Shown: positions 16,917-26,305, counted from the first letter of the stretch. The stretch: DNA of 64,000 nucleotides from Endozoicomonas sp. NE40 (GCF_040549045.1 NZ_JBEWTB010000002.1:3434001-3498000); one strand, 5' to 3'. The notes: a model not told the origin generated them from the sequence alone. Translations and numbers: made by a program.

Positions 16917-18380
16917 TTATTCCAGCGCTAAACCGGGGACGAGTTTTTCAGGCATGATCAATGCGTCAGCCTCAACACTGGCAACCGGATAAGCGCAGTA
17001 GTCCGCCGCAAAGTAGGCACTGGGGCGATGATTGCCGCTATCGCCGACACCGCCAAAGGGTGCAGTACCTGCTGCCCCGGTAATCGGACGGTTCCAGTTA
17101 ACAATGCCAGCCCGGATATGGTTGAAAAACAGCTCATAGTCTTCCCGGCGATCACTGAACAGACCGGCAGAAAGACCGTATTGAGTGTTGTTGGCTTTTT
17201 TAATGGCATCCTTTAAGTACTGATAACGAATAACCTGTAACAGCGGGCCAAAGTACTCTTCATCAGGCAGTGCCGGAACCGTAGTGACATCAACAATGCC
17301 GGGGCTGATCAGACCTGTGCCGGGTTGCAGCTTTCTGGATTCCAGCAGTACCTTTCCTCCCAGAGACTCAAGGTGTTGCTGAGCCTGCACAATGGCTTCT
17401 GCTGTGGCTTCGGAAATAACGGCTCCCATAAACGGCTGCGGGTCACTGTTCCAGTCACCGGTTTTAAGGCTGGCTGTGGTGCGGGTCAGCATTTGTATAA
17501 ACTGGTCTCCCCACTCCCCGGCAGGGACGAACAGGCGTCTGGCACAGGTACAACGCTGTCCGGTGGTGATAAAGGCAGAATGAATAGTGTCGTGTACAGC
17601 GGCGGTCATATCAGCCACTTCACAGACAATGAGCGGGTTGTTGCCACCCATCTCCAGCGCCAGGATTTTCCCGGGGTGGCCTCCAAACTGCTGGTGAAGC
17701 AGTTTGCCGGTTCGGGAGCTGCCGGTGAAAAACAGCCCGTCGAGATCTGGGTGGTTGGCAAGATAAACGCCGGTTTCCCTTTCACCCTGTATCAGGTTAA
17801 TCACACCTTTTGGCAGTCCTGCCTGTTCCCATAATTTAACGGCCAGTTCTCCGGTGGCGGGTGTCAACTCACTGGGCTTGAAGACCACGGTGTTACCTGC
17901 CAGCAAGGCTGGCACGATGTGTCCGTTGGGCAGGTGTCCGGGGAAGTTATAGGGACCGAAAACAGCAACAACACCATGAGGTTTATGCCGGATAAATGTT
18001 CTGGCTCCCGCCAGACTGTTTTCAGTAATGCCGGTTCGTTCGTTATAAGCCTTGATGGAAATTTCTATCTTGCCTTTCATGGCAGCCGCTTCAGTGCGGG
18101 CTTCCCACAGAGGCTTTCCGGTTTCACGGGCGATGGTTTCAGCAATGGTGTCTGCATGCTCTTCCAGATGTTTGCCAAAAGCACGAACGATAGCAATACG
18201 CTGCTCCAGAGGTGTCATCATCCAGCCAGAAGCGGCTACTCGAGCAGCATGAACCGCCTGATCGATTTGCGGCTCACTGCTGTTGCAGCCGCTCCATACG
18301 ATCTCGTTGGTGGACGGGTTGGTGGATTGAAATTCTGAACCGGAACCTTTCTGCCATTGACCATTAATGTAATCAGTCAT
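16917..18380 (-). CDS. astD: Succinylglutamate-semialdehyde dehydrogenase
   Basis: This 487-aa NAD-dependent aldehyde dehydrogenase carries the cofactor segment VAVFGPYNFPGHLPNGHI, the general-base Glu in LALEMGGNNP and the catalytic Cys in TTGQRCTCARRLF. All three match the AstD subgroup, and the length is as expected (E. coli: 492). AstD oxidises N-succinylglutamate semialdehyde to N-succinylglutamate. The gene lies between astA (12 bases upstream) and astB, so it is part of one operon. Confidence 0.96.
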   Translation of the reverse strand: MTDYINGQWQKGSGSEFQSTNPSTNEIVWSGCNSSEPQIDQAVHAARVAASGWMMTPLEQRIAIVRAFGKHLEEHADTIAETIARETGKPLWEARTEAAAMKGKIEISIKAYNERTGITENSLAGARTFIRHKPHGVVAVFGPYNFPGHLPNGHIVPALLAGNTVVFKPSELTPATGELAVKLWEQAGLPKGVINLIQGERETGVYLANHPDLDGLFFTGSSRTGKLLHQQFGGHPGKILALEMGGNNPLIVCEVADMTAAVHDTIHSAFITTGQRCTCARRLFVPAGEWGDQFIQMLTRTTASLKTGDWNSDPQPFMGAVISEATAEAIVQAQQHLESLGGKVLLESRKLQPGTGLISPGIVDVTTVPALPDEEYFGPLLQVIRYQYLKDAIKKANNTQYGLSAGLFSDRREDYELFFNHIRAGIVNWNRPITGAAGTAPFGGVGDSGNHRPSAYFAADYCAYPVASVEADALIMPEKLVPGLALE

Positions 18381-18392
18381 GTCTGTCTCCTG

Positions 18393-19421
18393 TTAAGGTC
18401 GTCTGCCGGTTAAGGGAGCCACACGCACGGTGTCGTTCGAGTCCAGTTGCAGGGCATCGGCCTGATCCCGGGTGATATTGACAAATTCCAGCCCTTCAAA
18501 GGATACCTGCCCCAGTATACAGCGGAAATGGTTGAAGCCTGTGTTTGACAGCAGCCAGTCTGTTTCGTCGGTGGTGGTGGATTCGTGAATTCGTACTTTA
18601 TATTCTCTTGAATCCCTGACGGTGCGTATATCCCTGACCCGTGCTTCCAGCAGCGGACCGGCATCGAAAATGTCAATATAGTGGGTATAATGGAAACCTT
18701 CACTTTCGAGCAGTTTCCGGGCAGGGAGTGTGTCGCTATGGGTTTCACCAATCACTGCCTGGGCATCTTCAGGCAACATGTTGGTGTAAATCGGATGCCT
18801 GGGCATCAGTTCGGCAATAAAGGTTTTTCCCTCGGCCACCTGCTGGTCGGCGGTAACGAAATCCACATTAAAAAAGTGTCTGCCTATGGCTTCCCAGAAC
18901 GGAGACTCGCCATTGTCATCGCAGCTGCCCCTCATCTCGGCAATGACGTTTTCATTAAAGTGAAAGGGGTGGTTCGCCATAAACATCATGCGGGCCTTGG
19001 AAAGCAGTCGCCCATTGTTGGAGTGACGGTAGTCGGGCAACAGGAATAACGTGCAAAGCTCAGAGTAGCCGGTATGGTCGCTGCACAATGTCATGGTGGT
19101 CAGGCGGTTGTAGACATTCAGCTCTCTTGAAGCATGCACCTGGGTGTTGATTTTGAAGTTGTACCAGGGATCTGACAGCCCGATCGCAGACTCAATACCG
19201 GATACTCCGACAATCTCACCGGTTTTCTGGTCTTCCAGCATAAACAGGTACAGAGACTCTTCCAGTGCTGAAGACGCCGCAAATGATTTCAGCGCCCATT
19301 CCATTTTACGGCGAACTACATCAGGCTTTGGTTGCAAAGAAGAAAAACCCACACCAGTGTGTTTGGCAAGATGCCAAAGGGTGTCATAGTCGCAACTTTC
19401 GATCGGGCGAAAGATCATCAT
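18393..19421 (-). CDS. astA: Arginine N-succinyltransferase
   Basis: The 342-aa protein matches AstA: N-terminal FRPIESCDYDTLWHLAKHTGVGFSSL, the core TLFLLPDYRHSNNGRLLSKARMMFMA of the GNAT-like fold, and the HPIYTNMLPEDAQAVIGETH segment. AstA transfers the succinyl group of succinyl-CoA to arginine, the first step of the AST pathway. ATG 19421 is preferred over TTG 19427 because GGGGG lies at the right distance. It follows the DUF1338 gene closely on the same strand. Confidence 0.96.
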   Translation of the reverse strand: MMIFRPIESCDYDTLWHLAKHTGVGFSSLQPKPDVVRRKMEWALKSFAASSALEESLYLFMLEDQKTGEIVGVSGIESAIGLSDPWYNFKINTQVHASRELNVYNRLTTMTLCSDHTGYSELCTLFLLPDYRHSNNGRLLSKARMMFMANHPFHFNENVIAEMRGSCDDNGESPFWEAIGRHFFNVDFVTADQQVAEGKTFIAELMPRHPIYTNMLPEDAQAVIGETHSDTLPARKLLESEGFHYTHYIDIFDAGPLLEARVRDIRTVRDSREYKVRIHESTTTDETDWLLSNTGFNHFRCILGQVSFEGLEFVNITRDQADALQLDSNDTVRVAPLTGRRP

Positions 19422-19441
19422 AGGCAACCCCCAGTGTGTGA

Positions 19442-20266
19442 TTATTCGGCTTTGGTGTGGGTACTGGTGAATATTTTATCGGCAGAAGCCGCTACAAACC
19501 CCTGATACAAGGTTCCATCGCTGGTTGGATAGCGTTTGGCAAATTCATAGAAACAGCCGGGTATTTCCCGCCTCCCATCCGTGAAGTCAACGGTTATTTT
19601 TTTCGCCATGGTAGAGGACTGCTCCAGCAACACATCCGGCGAGCCTTTCACCAGTCCCCCGGTGTCGTTGAGAATATAGCCGTGTTTCTGCAACAGGTTA
19701 TTCAGGTCAACAATATTATCCGGTTCAGACAGGTGGTTAATGGATACCGTGAAGTGGTTAGCACGATAGCCAAAGGCAGCCACCCAGGCGGCGTATTCAC
19801 TTTCTGCCAGCAGTTCGTCGTAGGTTCGGGTGTCCAGTTGCCAGGGGCGTCCGGAACAGCTGAACAGGGGAGATTGTGTCGCCCCGGGAGTAATCTGGTT
19901 CACCAGGGAGGTAATATGCTTCTGCGCCTGTTCCGACAGTTCTTCAACCAGCAGCTCGCTGATAAAGACTTTTGGCAGTTCAGGATTCGGGTGCTGGAAG
20001 TGTCTGGCAAACAGTTTGCGGGCAGGAAATTCGTACTCCCCACCCTCGACATACCCATTGTCCGTGAAAGCATGGGCTATAACAGCAAGGTTGACCTCTG
20101 GCAGGTTATAGGTTCGAAGCGCAATATGATCATTAACAACTGTGCCATTGTTGCTGGATGAGCTGTTGCTGGCTGCAAACAGGTCGTGGATGCTTCGGGC
20201 ATCCGGAGCCAGCTCAAGATAATCTTCCCACATGGCCTGCAGCAGGGTATGGATTGTGTTGTCCAT
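19442..20266 (-). CDS. DUF1338 enzyme (2-oxoadipate dioxygenase/decarboxylase-like)
   Basis: This 274-aa protein belongs to the DUF1338/YdcJ family of non-haem iron enzymes with a VOC-type fold. VVNDHIALRTYNLP supplies the first metal-binding His and RANHFTVSINHL a second. Some members (HglS) convert 2-oxoadipate to 2-hydroxyglutarate in lysine catabolism. The same gene appears beside AST genes in other gammaproteobacteria, so it may act on a keto acid arising from arginine or lysine use; that is inference. It lies between the M20 hydrolase and astA, in the same direction. Confidence 0.82.
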   Translation of the reverse strand: MDNTIHTLLQAMWEDYLELAPDARSIHDLFAASNSSSSNNGTVVNDHIALRTYNLPEVNLAVIAHAFTDNGYVEGGEYEFPARKLFARHFQHPNPELPKVFISELLVEELSEQAQKHITSLVNQITPGATQSPLFSCSGRPWQLDTRTYDELLAESEYAAWVAAFGYRANHFTVSINHLSEPDNIVDLNNLLQKHGYILNDTGGLVKGSPDVLLEQSSTMAKKITVDFTDGRREIPGCFYEFAKRYPTSDGTLYQGFVAASADKIFTSTHTKAE

Positions 20267-20350
20267 GACAAGCCTCCTGTCTTTGGTGTAATGAGTGACA
20301 ACTCAGGATCATGGAAAGGCAAGGGTAGCAGTAAGTCAGTTGTCGTTTTT

Positions 20351-21607
20351 TTACTGACGCAGCCATTCGTTGCCTTTGCCTTCCGCTTCATTTTTTGCCA
20401 GTGCCATCAGCAGGGCTGCACTGAGCTTCGCTCTGGGAATCAGGCTGCTGATTTTCATATATTCCTTATCGCTGTGAATATGACCTCCCTGTACTCCCAA
20501 GGTATCAATATTTGGTACGCCAAAGGAAGCCAGATTATTGCCATCGCAGCAGCCGCCAGTGGCTTTTACATCAATGGGCATACCCAGGGCCGAGCCGCAC
20601 TCTTTAGCCAGCTGAAACAGTTTCTGGTTGGCAGTGGACAACACTTTTGGTTTACGGCCAAAACCACCGTGCAGTTCCAGAGTAATGCCATCGCGGCCAC
20701 TGATCTGGTTAACCAGCATTTGCAGCTGATGCAGGCACCATTGTTCATCTTCAGGTTTTTCAATACGAATATTAAACCGGCAGATACAGCGATCAGGCAC
20801 TATATTGGTTGGTCCGCCCCCGTGGACAAAACCGGGATTGAAAGTGACGTTTTCACGACCACCATTGAGGTCATCCATTGCCGACACGAAATCACAGAGC
20901 GCCCGGACCGCATTTCGGCCAAGGTGATGTTCACGTCCGGCATGGGCGGCTTTGCCATAACAGACAGCCGTGAAGTTGCCGCTGCCTTTACGGGCACCAG
21001 CCAGTGAACCATCGGGAAAACTGGGTTCGTAAAGCATTCCCACATGAGCTGTTTTTGCGGCTGCTTCAAACAGGGGAGCGGAACCGGGTGAGCCAATTTC
21101 TTCATCAGGATTCAGGATGATCTGCCACCCAACCTGTTCAGCCCAGGGCGACTGCTCAAACAGTTTCAGGGCATGAATCATCACCACCAGACCGCCTTTC
21201 AGGTCAGTGACGCCGGGGCCGTTGATATGGTCATCATCAATGAATTTTACCGTCTGAAACGGGTGGTCTTCGCCAAACACCGTGTCCATGTGTCCACCCA
21301 AAACAATTTGCAAAGAAGCCTCTGGCCGCTTTGAAAGAATAAGCGCGTCACCTAATGGCTGACGTATAGCGTCTCCGTGAATGTTAATGGACTGGTAATC
21401 GTTAAGGCTGACAACCCGCTGTTGCGCTTCCAGAGGCAGGGTCATTTTTTGCAGTTCAGACAGAACCCGATTCACCCCTTTTGCATTAAGACTTCCGGAG
21501 TTTATTTCCGCAAGGCTGATGGTCTGTTGAAGCATTGTGCTCTGACGATCGTCCAGTTTCTGAAGCAGAGGCAGGAAAGGATCAATAATGCCTGACATGG
21601 TATCCAC
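20351..21607 (-). CDS. M20-family metallohydrolase of the AST cluster
   Basis: The 418-aa protein is an M20 (carboxypeptidase G2/ArgE-like) zinc hydrolase. HMDTVFG and GPGVTDLKGGLVVMIHAL carry the first metal ligands, the general-base pair is in NPDEEIGSPGS, and H-rich segments follow (GRNAVRA dimerisation region, GGHIHSDKEYMKI at the end). Such enzymes remove acyl groups or cleave amide bonds of acylated amino acids. The cluster has no recognisable astE (succinylglutamate desuccinylase), and this enzyme occupies its place. It may remove succinate from N-succinylglutamate, though this is untested. Alternatively it is a peptidase. Confidence 0.85.
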   Translation of the reverse strand: MDTMSGIIDPFLPLLQKLDDRQSTMLQQTISLAEINSGSLNAKGVNRVLSELQKMTLPLEAQQRVVSLNDYQSINIHGDAIRQPLGDALILSKRPEASLQIVLGGHMDTVFGEDHPFQTVKFIDDDHINGPGVTDLKGGLVVMIHALKLFEQSPWAEQVGWQIILNPDEEIGSPGSAPLFEAAAKTAHVGMLYEPSFPDGSLAGARKGSGNFTAVCYGKAAHAGREHHLGRNAVRALCDFVSAMDDLNGGRENVTFNPGFVHGGGPTNIVPDRCICRFNIRIEKPEDEQWCLHQLQMLVNQISGRDGITLELHGGFGRKPKVLSTANQKLFQLAKECGSALGMPIDVKATGGCCDGNNLASFGVPNIDTLGVQGGHIHSDKEYMKISSLIPRAKLSAALLMALAKNEAEGKGNEWLRQ

Positions 21608-21662
21608 TTTTGTTGTTATTGACCTCTAAAGTATACGACGATGCAGAAAATATACAGGCAAA

Positions 21663-21689
21663 AAAATGCCAACATGACGTTGGCATTTT
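21663..21689 (-). terminator. Rho-independent terminator after astC/argD
   Basis: An 11-bp perfect stem (AAAATGCCAAC) with a 5-base loop is followed on the minus strand by a run of T. It lies between astC/argD and the M20 gene. The upstream aminotransferase can therefore be transcribed apart from, or in excess of, the rest of the cluster. Confidence 0.85.
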
Positions 21690-21722
21690 CCGGCTGCGCA
21701 GGGGTGACGATGGGACGCTCGA

Positions 21723-22937
21723 TCAGCTTTGAACTATTTTTGCCACAGCTTTCCTCAGGGCATCCATCCCCTGGCGAATGTCGTCATCAGGGATGATCAG
21801 TGACGGAGCCAGACGCAGAACATTCGGACCTGCGACCAGCAGCATTAAACCTTCTTCCGCAGCGGCAGCCAGAAACTCCTTGCCTTTACCGTGCCATTCA
21901 GGCGTCAGTTCCGCACCAATGAGCAGCCCCTTGCCCCGGATTTCAGTGAAGACACCGAACTCATCATTAATGCTTTCCAGCTCCCGACGAAACAGCTGAT
22001 GTTTGCCGGATACATTGGCTAGTAACTGGTCATCATTAATCAGCGTGATCGCTGCCAGAGCCACTGAACAGGCCAGGGCATTACCGCCATAGGTGCTGCC
22101 GTGAGTGCCAAAGCCAAAACTGTTGGCGACTTCCGAGGTCGTCAGCATGGCGCCAACGGGGAAACCGCCGCCAAGAGCTTTTGCGGTGGTCAGGATGTCG
22201 GGTACAACACCCGTACTCATGTAAGCATAAAACTCACCGGTGCGTCCTACGCCGGTCTGCACTTCGTCAAACACCAGCAGGGCATTGTACTGGTCGCAGA
22301 GTTCTCTGGCGGCCTGTAGAAACTCTGGCGTTGCGGGCATGACGCCACCTTCGCCCTGAATGGGCTCCAGAACAATGGCGCAGGTTTTGTCTGAAACCGC
22401 TGCCCTTAAAGCTTCAACGTCGTTAAAGGGCAGATGGGTGACACCTTCTGGCACAGGGGCATAGCCTTCACAGTATTTGGGCTGTCCACCTACTGTGATC
22501 GCAAACAGACTACGGCCGTGAAAAGAGTGGTTGAAGGAAATAATTTCATGTTTTTCCGGGCCAGCGTGGTCGTAAGCGTACTTTCGTGCAAGCTTGAACG
22601 CGGCTTCGTTGGCTTCGGTACCTGAATTGCAGAAGAAGACTTTTTCTGCAAAGCAGACTTCGGTGAGCGCCCTGGCCAGAGCGAGTGCAGGTTCATTGGT
22701 GTAAACGTTACTGAGATGCCAGAGTTTGTCGGCCTGATCTTTCAGGACCTTTACCAGCTTCGGGTGGCAGTGTCCCAGCGCATTGACGGCAATGCCGCCA
22801 GCAAAATCAATGTACTCCCTGCCTTCCTGATCCCAGATGCGCGACCCTTTGCCACGGACGGGAACAACTTTCTGAGGTGCATAATTTGGCACCATTACTT
22901 CGTCAAAAGTTGCTCTGCTGACAGAATACTCGGTCAT
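21723..22937 (-). CDS. argD: Acetylornithine/succinylornithine aminotransferase
   Basis: This 404-aa class III PLP aminotransferase has the family features: FCNSGTEANEAAFKLARKYA, the LVFDEVQTGVGRTGEFYAY stretch binding the PLP ring, and TTAKALGGGFPVGAML with the Schiff-base Lys. It interconverts N-acetyl- or N-succinyl-ornithine and the semialdehyde. It heads the AST cluster, so the AstC (catabolic) role is likely. Many such enzymes serve biosynthesis too, and no separate argD is visible. A terminator follows it. Confidence 0.93.
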   Translation of the reverse strand: MTEYSVSRATFDEVMVPNYAPQKVVPVRGKGSRIWDQEGREYIDFAGGIAVNALGHCHPKLVKVLKDQADKLWHLSNVYTNEPALALARALTEVCFAEKVFFCNSGTEANEAAFKLARKYAYDHAGPEKHEIISFNHSFHGRSLFAITVGGQPKYCEGYAPVPEGVTHLPFNDVEALRAAVSDKTCAIVLEPIQGEGGVMPATPEFLQAARELCDQYNALLVFDEVQTGVGRTGEFYAYMSTGVVPDILTTAKALGGGFPVGAMLTTSEVANSFGFGTHGSTYGGNALACSVALAAITLINDDQLLANVSGKHQLFRRELESINDEFGVFTEIRGKGLLIGAELTPEWHGKGKEFLAAAAEEGLMLLVAGPNVLRLAPSLIIPDDDIRQGMDALRKAVAKIVQS

Positions 22938-23589
22938 AGGCTGCTCTCCCGGAAACTTGTTATCTTTTTTCGATGGCTATTAAGTATTATTGCTTAAGGA
23001 GTTTACATCATCAGCAGATGCATTTGGGGGCAGAAGTGAGTTTTATTTTGCCGTTCTGAAAGGTGCGTGCGGGCATCGAAACCGGAAGGTCTGAGGTCTG
23101 TTTTACAGACCCCATGCAAAGTCATCTATTTGGTCTTGAACTTTTTGATTACCGGCTTCACTTTTGATGAGCAGGCGTTGGTCTGGTGGATAGCTGCCAG
23201 AAGAACCGGATCAATCACTTCGGGTACTACACCCCTTGGCTGTCTGGTTTCTTTAGGCATGCGTACCGTTCGATGATCATCAGTTACAAATATCATTTTT
23301 TTATCTCCCCCTGTCTCCGTAAAGAGTTTTATCAGTGGATTCGATAGTAATTAATACGTACTAACCACTAAAAACCTTTACAGTTGACCTGTGTCAGTTT
23401 TTGTTGTTTGAAAAAAGTTGCAGAACAATTCTTGTTATGTTTGTTCGCTCATTTGTTATTCACTGTTTAAAGTGTATGCAGCCGAAACGCGCCCGGCACG
23501 TTGAAAGCTATATTCATAATACTCTTATGTTATTTACAGCAGCCTTTTTAGTTCTCTCGAAGTAGACCGGCCGGAAAGAGCAAGGTGAA
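22938..23589. other. 652-base region with one small gene
   Basis: The only gene supported here is the 56-codon minus-strand gene at 23126-23296. A 7-bp hairpin (GGTCTGT...ACAGACC, 23092-23108) lies just beyond its stop and could end its transcript, though it lacks a T run. The rest, 23297-23589, is AT-rich and probably holds the promoter of the small gene. No convincing ArgR box was seen upstream of argD/astC. Confidence 0.5.
23126..23296 (-). CDS. Small basic protein of unknown function (56 aa)
   Basis: A short gene on the minus strand starts at ATG 23296 with a strong ribosome binding site (GGGGGAGA, 6 bases before it) and stops at TAG. The product begins MIFVTDDHRTVRMPKETRQP and ends KKFKTK; it is hydrophilic, Lys/Arg/Pro-rich, with no membrane segment or known domain. 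It is too short for standard gene cutoffs, which is why it can be missed. The strong start signal and normal composition support it; no relative is recognised. Confidence 0.55.
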   Translation of the reverse strand: MIFVTDDHRTVRMPKETRQPRGVVPEVIDPVLLAAIHQTNACSSKVKPVIKKFKTK

Positions 23590-24744
23590 TTAACAATAAT
23601 CGTAGACCTTTTTGCCATCAACCAGAGTCATCTGTATCTGATACTGTTTATCGAGAATAGCCAGATTTGCCCGTTTACCGGCTTTAATGCTACCAATGCT
23701 CTCCTGCATACCCAGCAGGGTGGCAGGTGTCAGGGATGCCATATGAACCGCTGCCAGTGGTGCTACGCCAGCTTCGTTAACCATATTGGCAATGGCCCTG
23801 TCCAGTGTCAGAGTACTGCCCGCCAGGGCACCTGATGCGGTTCTGGCGACGCCATCCTGTACGGTGACCTTCAGCTGGCCTAACTGATAGTCTCCGTCCT
23901 GCAAACCTCCTGCACACATACAGTCCGTCACAAGAGCGATTTTTTTCTCGCCCTTGAGACGGTAAACCAGTTCCATGACAATTGGGTTAACATGCACGAG
24001 ATCTGCAATCATTTCGGCGTATATGTCCTGATGATGCAGAACCGCACCAACGGTACCGGGTTCCCGGTGATGCAGACCCAGCATCTGGTTAAAGATATGG
24101 ACTCCGCCAATAGCTCCGGCCTCAAAAGCCTCCTGGCACTGTTCATAACTGGCCCCCGTGTGTCCAACCATGACATTGATGCCTTTCTGGCTCAGGTAGC
24201 GGGTGGCTTCAATAGCGCCTTCAAGCTCAGGAGCCAGTGCCAGTGACTTCAATGTGCCATCTGCAGCTGCCAGCATTTCATCGAGTCGTTCAGTGGAGGG
24301 CGACAGGAAATAGCTGCCATCGTGGGCGCCCTTGAAATCTTTGGTAAAGAAAATGGCTTCGGAATAACTGCCCAGCAGTTCAGCGCCACTGACGCCCTGT
24401 TCAATGGAATGTTTTACGTTAGCTAATGCCGCCAGATTTCGTTCCCAAGTATCAGTGACCGTAGTGGCAAGAAATCCTGTGACCCCTGTTCTGGCAATGC
24501 TGGTGGAAATGGTATTCAACGATTCGTGGGTCGCATCCATCACGTCACAGCCAGAGCAGCCGTGAATATGAAGATCAACAAACCCCGGCACAATGCGGTG
24601 GTCGCCCAGGTCAATCACCTCTGCATCGGGCGCTGGCTGACAGCCGACTGCGGCGATCCTGCCATTCTCGATTTTCAGACAGCTATTGTGAATGATCCCT
24701 GTTTCCGAAAAAATCTCTTCCGCTTTGAGGTAAAACGTCGTCAT
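23590..24744 (-). CDS. nagA: N-acetylglucosamine-6-phosphate deacetylase
   Basis: This 384-aa amidohydrolase has metal ligands His59 and His61 in PGFVDLHIHGCSG, later His residues in NVMVGHTGAS and GGVHIFNQM, and the catalytic Asp in IALVTDCMCAG. All are diagnostic of NagA. The enzyme converts GlcNAc-6-P to GlcN-6-P in amino-sugar use or cell-wall recycling. ATG 24744 is chosen because GGGAAGG stands 4 bases before it; the longer frame up to 24822 lacks such a site. No nagB or transporter lies beside it. It runs divergently from the acetylpolyamine amidohydrolase. Confidence 0.94.
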   Translation of the reverse strand: MTTFYLKAEEIFSETGIIHNSCLKIENGRIAAVGCQPAPDAEVIDLGDHRIVPGFVDLHIHGCSGCDVMDATHESLNTISTSIARTGVTGFLATTVTDTWERNLAALANVKHSIEQGVSGAELLGSYSEAIFFTKDFKGAHDGSYFLSPSTERLDEMLAAADGTLKSLALAPELEGAIEATRYLSQKGINVMVGHTGASYEQCQEAFEAGAIGGVHIFNQMLGLHHREPGTVGAVLHHQDIYAEMIADLVHVNPIVMELVYRLKGEKKIALVTDCMCAGGLQDGDYQLGQLKVTVQDGVARTASGALAGSTLTLDRAIANMVNEAGVAPLAAVHMASLTPATLLGMQESIGSIKAGKRANLAILDKQYQIQMTLVDGKKVYDYC

Positions 24745-24845
24745 AAAACCTTCCCAGCCTTTTATAATTTGCGTTGCTTGACGCATTTTACCATGTGCTG
24801 ATTGTTTAAACGTCAGCGACATGTCAATGGTTCAGGAGAACGTCG

Positions 24846-25880
24846 ATGCTGACCATTTACAGTGAACAGCAAAAGCTGCACAACCCTGCCAGAGAGTTCC
24901 TTGGGGGCGATCTGGTACCTTATCTGGAATCCCCAAAACGACTGGACTATGTTCTGGAAGCCCTTCAGGACAATAATCTGGGACGAATCGAATGGCCAGA
25001 AAGCTTTTCAACCGAGCCTATAGCCAGGGTGCATCGACCAGATTATATCGAGTTTCTGGAAACTGCCTGGCAGCGCTGGCACCAGACGTACCCGGAATCC
25101 ACTCAGGCATCGCCTTACTGTTTTCCTCATCGAGGGCTCAGGCATCTGGTGCCGGAACAGATTGAAGGCGCACTGGGGTATTACTCTATGGATCTCACGG
25201 CACCCGTGGTTGAAGGGACCTGGAAAGCCATCAGGGCATCGGTGGATTGTGCTCTGACCGCTCAGAAAAGAGTACTGGATGGGGAACCGGTCGCCTTTGC
25301 CCTTTGCCGGCCACCCGGTCATCACGCATCAGAGGATTTAATGGCCGGTTACTGCTTTTTTAACAACGCAGCTATTGCTACTCAGGCTTTTCTCGATCAG
25401 GGCGCTGATAAGGTCGCCATACTGGATGTTGACTATCACCACGGCCATGGTACCCAGTCCATTTTCTATTCCCGCAACGATGTGTTTTTTGCCTCTCTTC
25501 ATGCTGATCCCCGGCAGGACTATCCCCATTATCTTGGTCACGAGGACGAAACCGGCGATGGTGCGGGGCTGGGTTTCAATATGAACCTGCCGCTGCCACT
25601 GCATGCCACAGGCTGGACGGAATACCGCAGGGCTCTGGAAGTCGCTCTTGGACGAATCGGTGGGTTTCAACCGGACTATCTGGTGGTTTCCCTGGGGCTC
25701 GATACCTATGAACGGGACCCGATCTCTTTCTTCAACATCAATACCCCGGATTTTGTGGAGCTGGGACGTTGTCTGGCCGCTCTGAAAAAGCCCACCCTGT
25801 TTGTTTTTGAAGGAGGCTATGCCCTGGAAGCTCTGGGTAATAATACTGTGGCAGTACTGGAAGGATTTTCCGCTTTCTGA
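24846..25880 (+). CDS. Acetylpolyamine amidohydrolase (class II histone deacetylase fold)
   Basis: The 344-aa protein follows the acetylpolyamine amidohydrolase of Mycoplana along its length. Shared features are SEQQKLHNPAREFLGGDLVPYLESP at the start, ALCRPPGHH (His159/160), the zinc-binding DVDYHHGHGTQ (Asp196, His198), a GLDTYERDP segment with the last zinc ligand, and VFEGGYALE with the catalytic Tyr. It removes acetyl groups from acetylated putrescine, cadaverine or spermidine. It lies near the arginine-degradation cluster. A GGAGAACGTCG sequence precedes the ATG. Confidence 0.93.
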   Translation: MLTIYSEQQKLHNPAREFLGGDLVPYLESPKRLDYVLEALQDNNLGRIEWPESFSTEPIARVHRPDYIEFLETAWQRWHQTYPESTQASPYCFPHRGLRHLVPEQIEGALGYYSMDLTAPVVEGTWKAIRASVDCALTAQKRVLDGEPVAFALCRPPGHHASEDLMAGYCFFNNAAIATQAFLDQGADKVAILDVDYHHGHGTQSIFYSRNDVFFASLHADPRQDYPHYLGHEDETGDGAGLGFNMNLPLPLHATGWTEYRRALEVALGRIGGFQPDYLVVSLGLDTYERDPISFFNINTPDFVELGRCLAALKKPTLFVFEGGYALEALGNNTVAVLEGFSAF

Positions 25881-26002
25881 CGGGTACTCTCTGATGGATG
25901 GTTTGTGGCCGTTTTCTCAGCCTACAACTTTTGTCTATATAGAAAAGGCTGAGAACTGTCGATAGAACCCATGCAATTCTCCTAATTCACTGGAACACGT
26001 TT

Positions 26003-26230
26003 ATGAGACAGGATATACCACCAAAAGACAGGGCTGAATGGGCGGAGTTGGTACAGGGTCAGCACAAAATGGACAAATTTGTTCTTCAGTTACAGGTCGA
26101 TAAAGTTCAAAAAGGCATAAAATCTGGCGATATCACACAGGAAGAAGCCATAGATTACCTTTACGAGTATTTTGCCAAATACCCCAAAGGCTTTGTCAGT
26201 GACCTGAAAGCTGTGTTCAAAACATGGTGA
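26003..26230 (+). CDS. Small acidic/basic helical protein of unknown function (75 aa)
   Basis: A 75-aa open frame stands alone between the amidohydrolase and the next gene. The product reads as soluble helices (LQVDKVQKGIKSGDITQEEAIDYLYEYF) and has no signal or membrane segment. The ribosome binding site is weak. Its regular composition and conserved-looking helices make it a likely real gene, but no family is recognised. Confidence 0.5.
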   Translation: MRQDIPPKDRAEWAELVQGQHKMDKFVLQLQVDKVQKGIKSGDITQEEAIDYLYEYFAKYPKGFVSDLKAVFKTW

Positions 26231-26305
26231 ACACCTTTTTAAAATGGACCTGATATAAAAACGAGCCTGAAGAGTAGACAGGACTAAAGGATAAAAGGAT
26301 TTGTC

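Noticed and set aside
23067..23276. Plus-strand open frame of 69 codons
   Set aside because: It lacks a ribosome binding site and is antisense to the better supported 56-codon gene.
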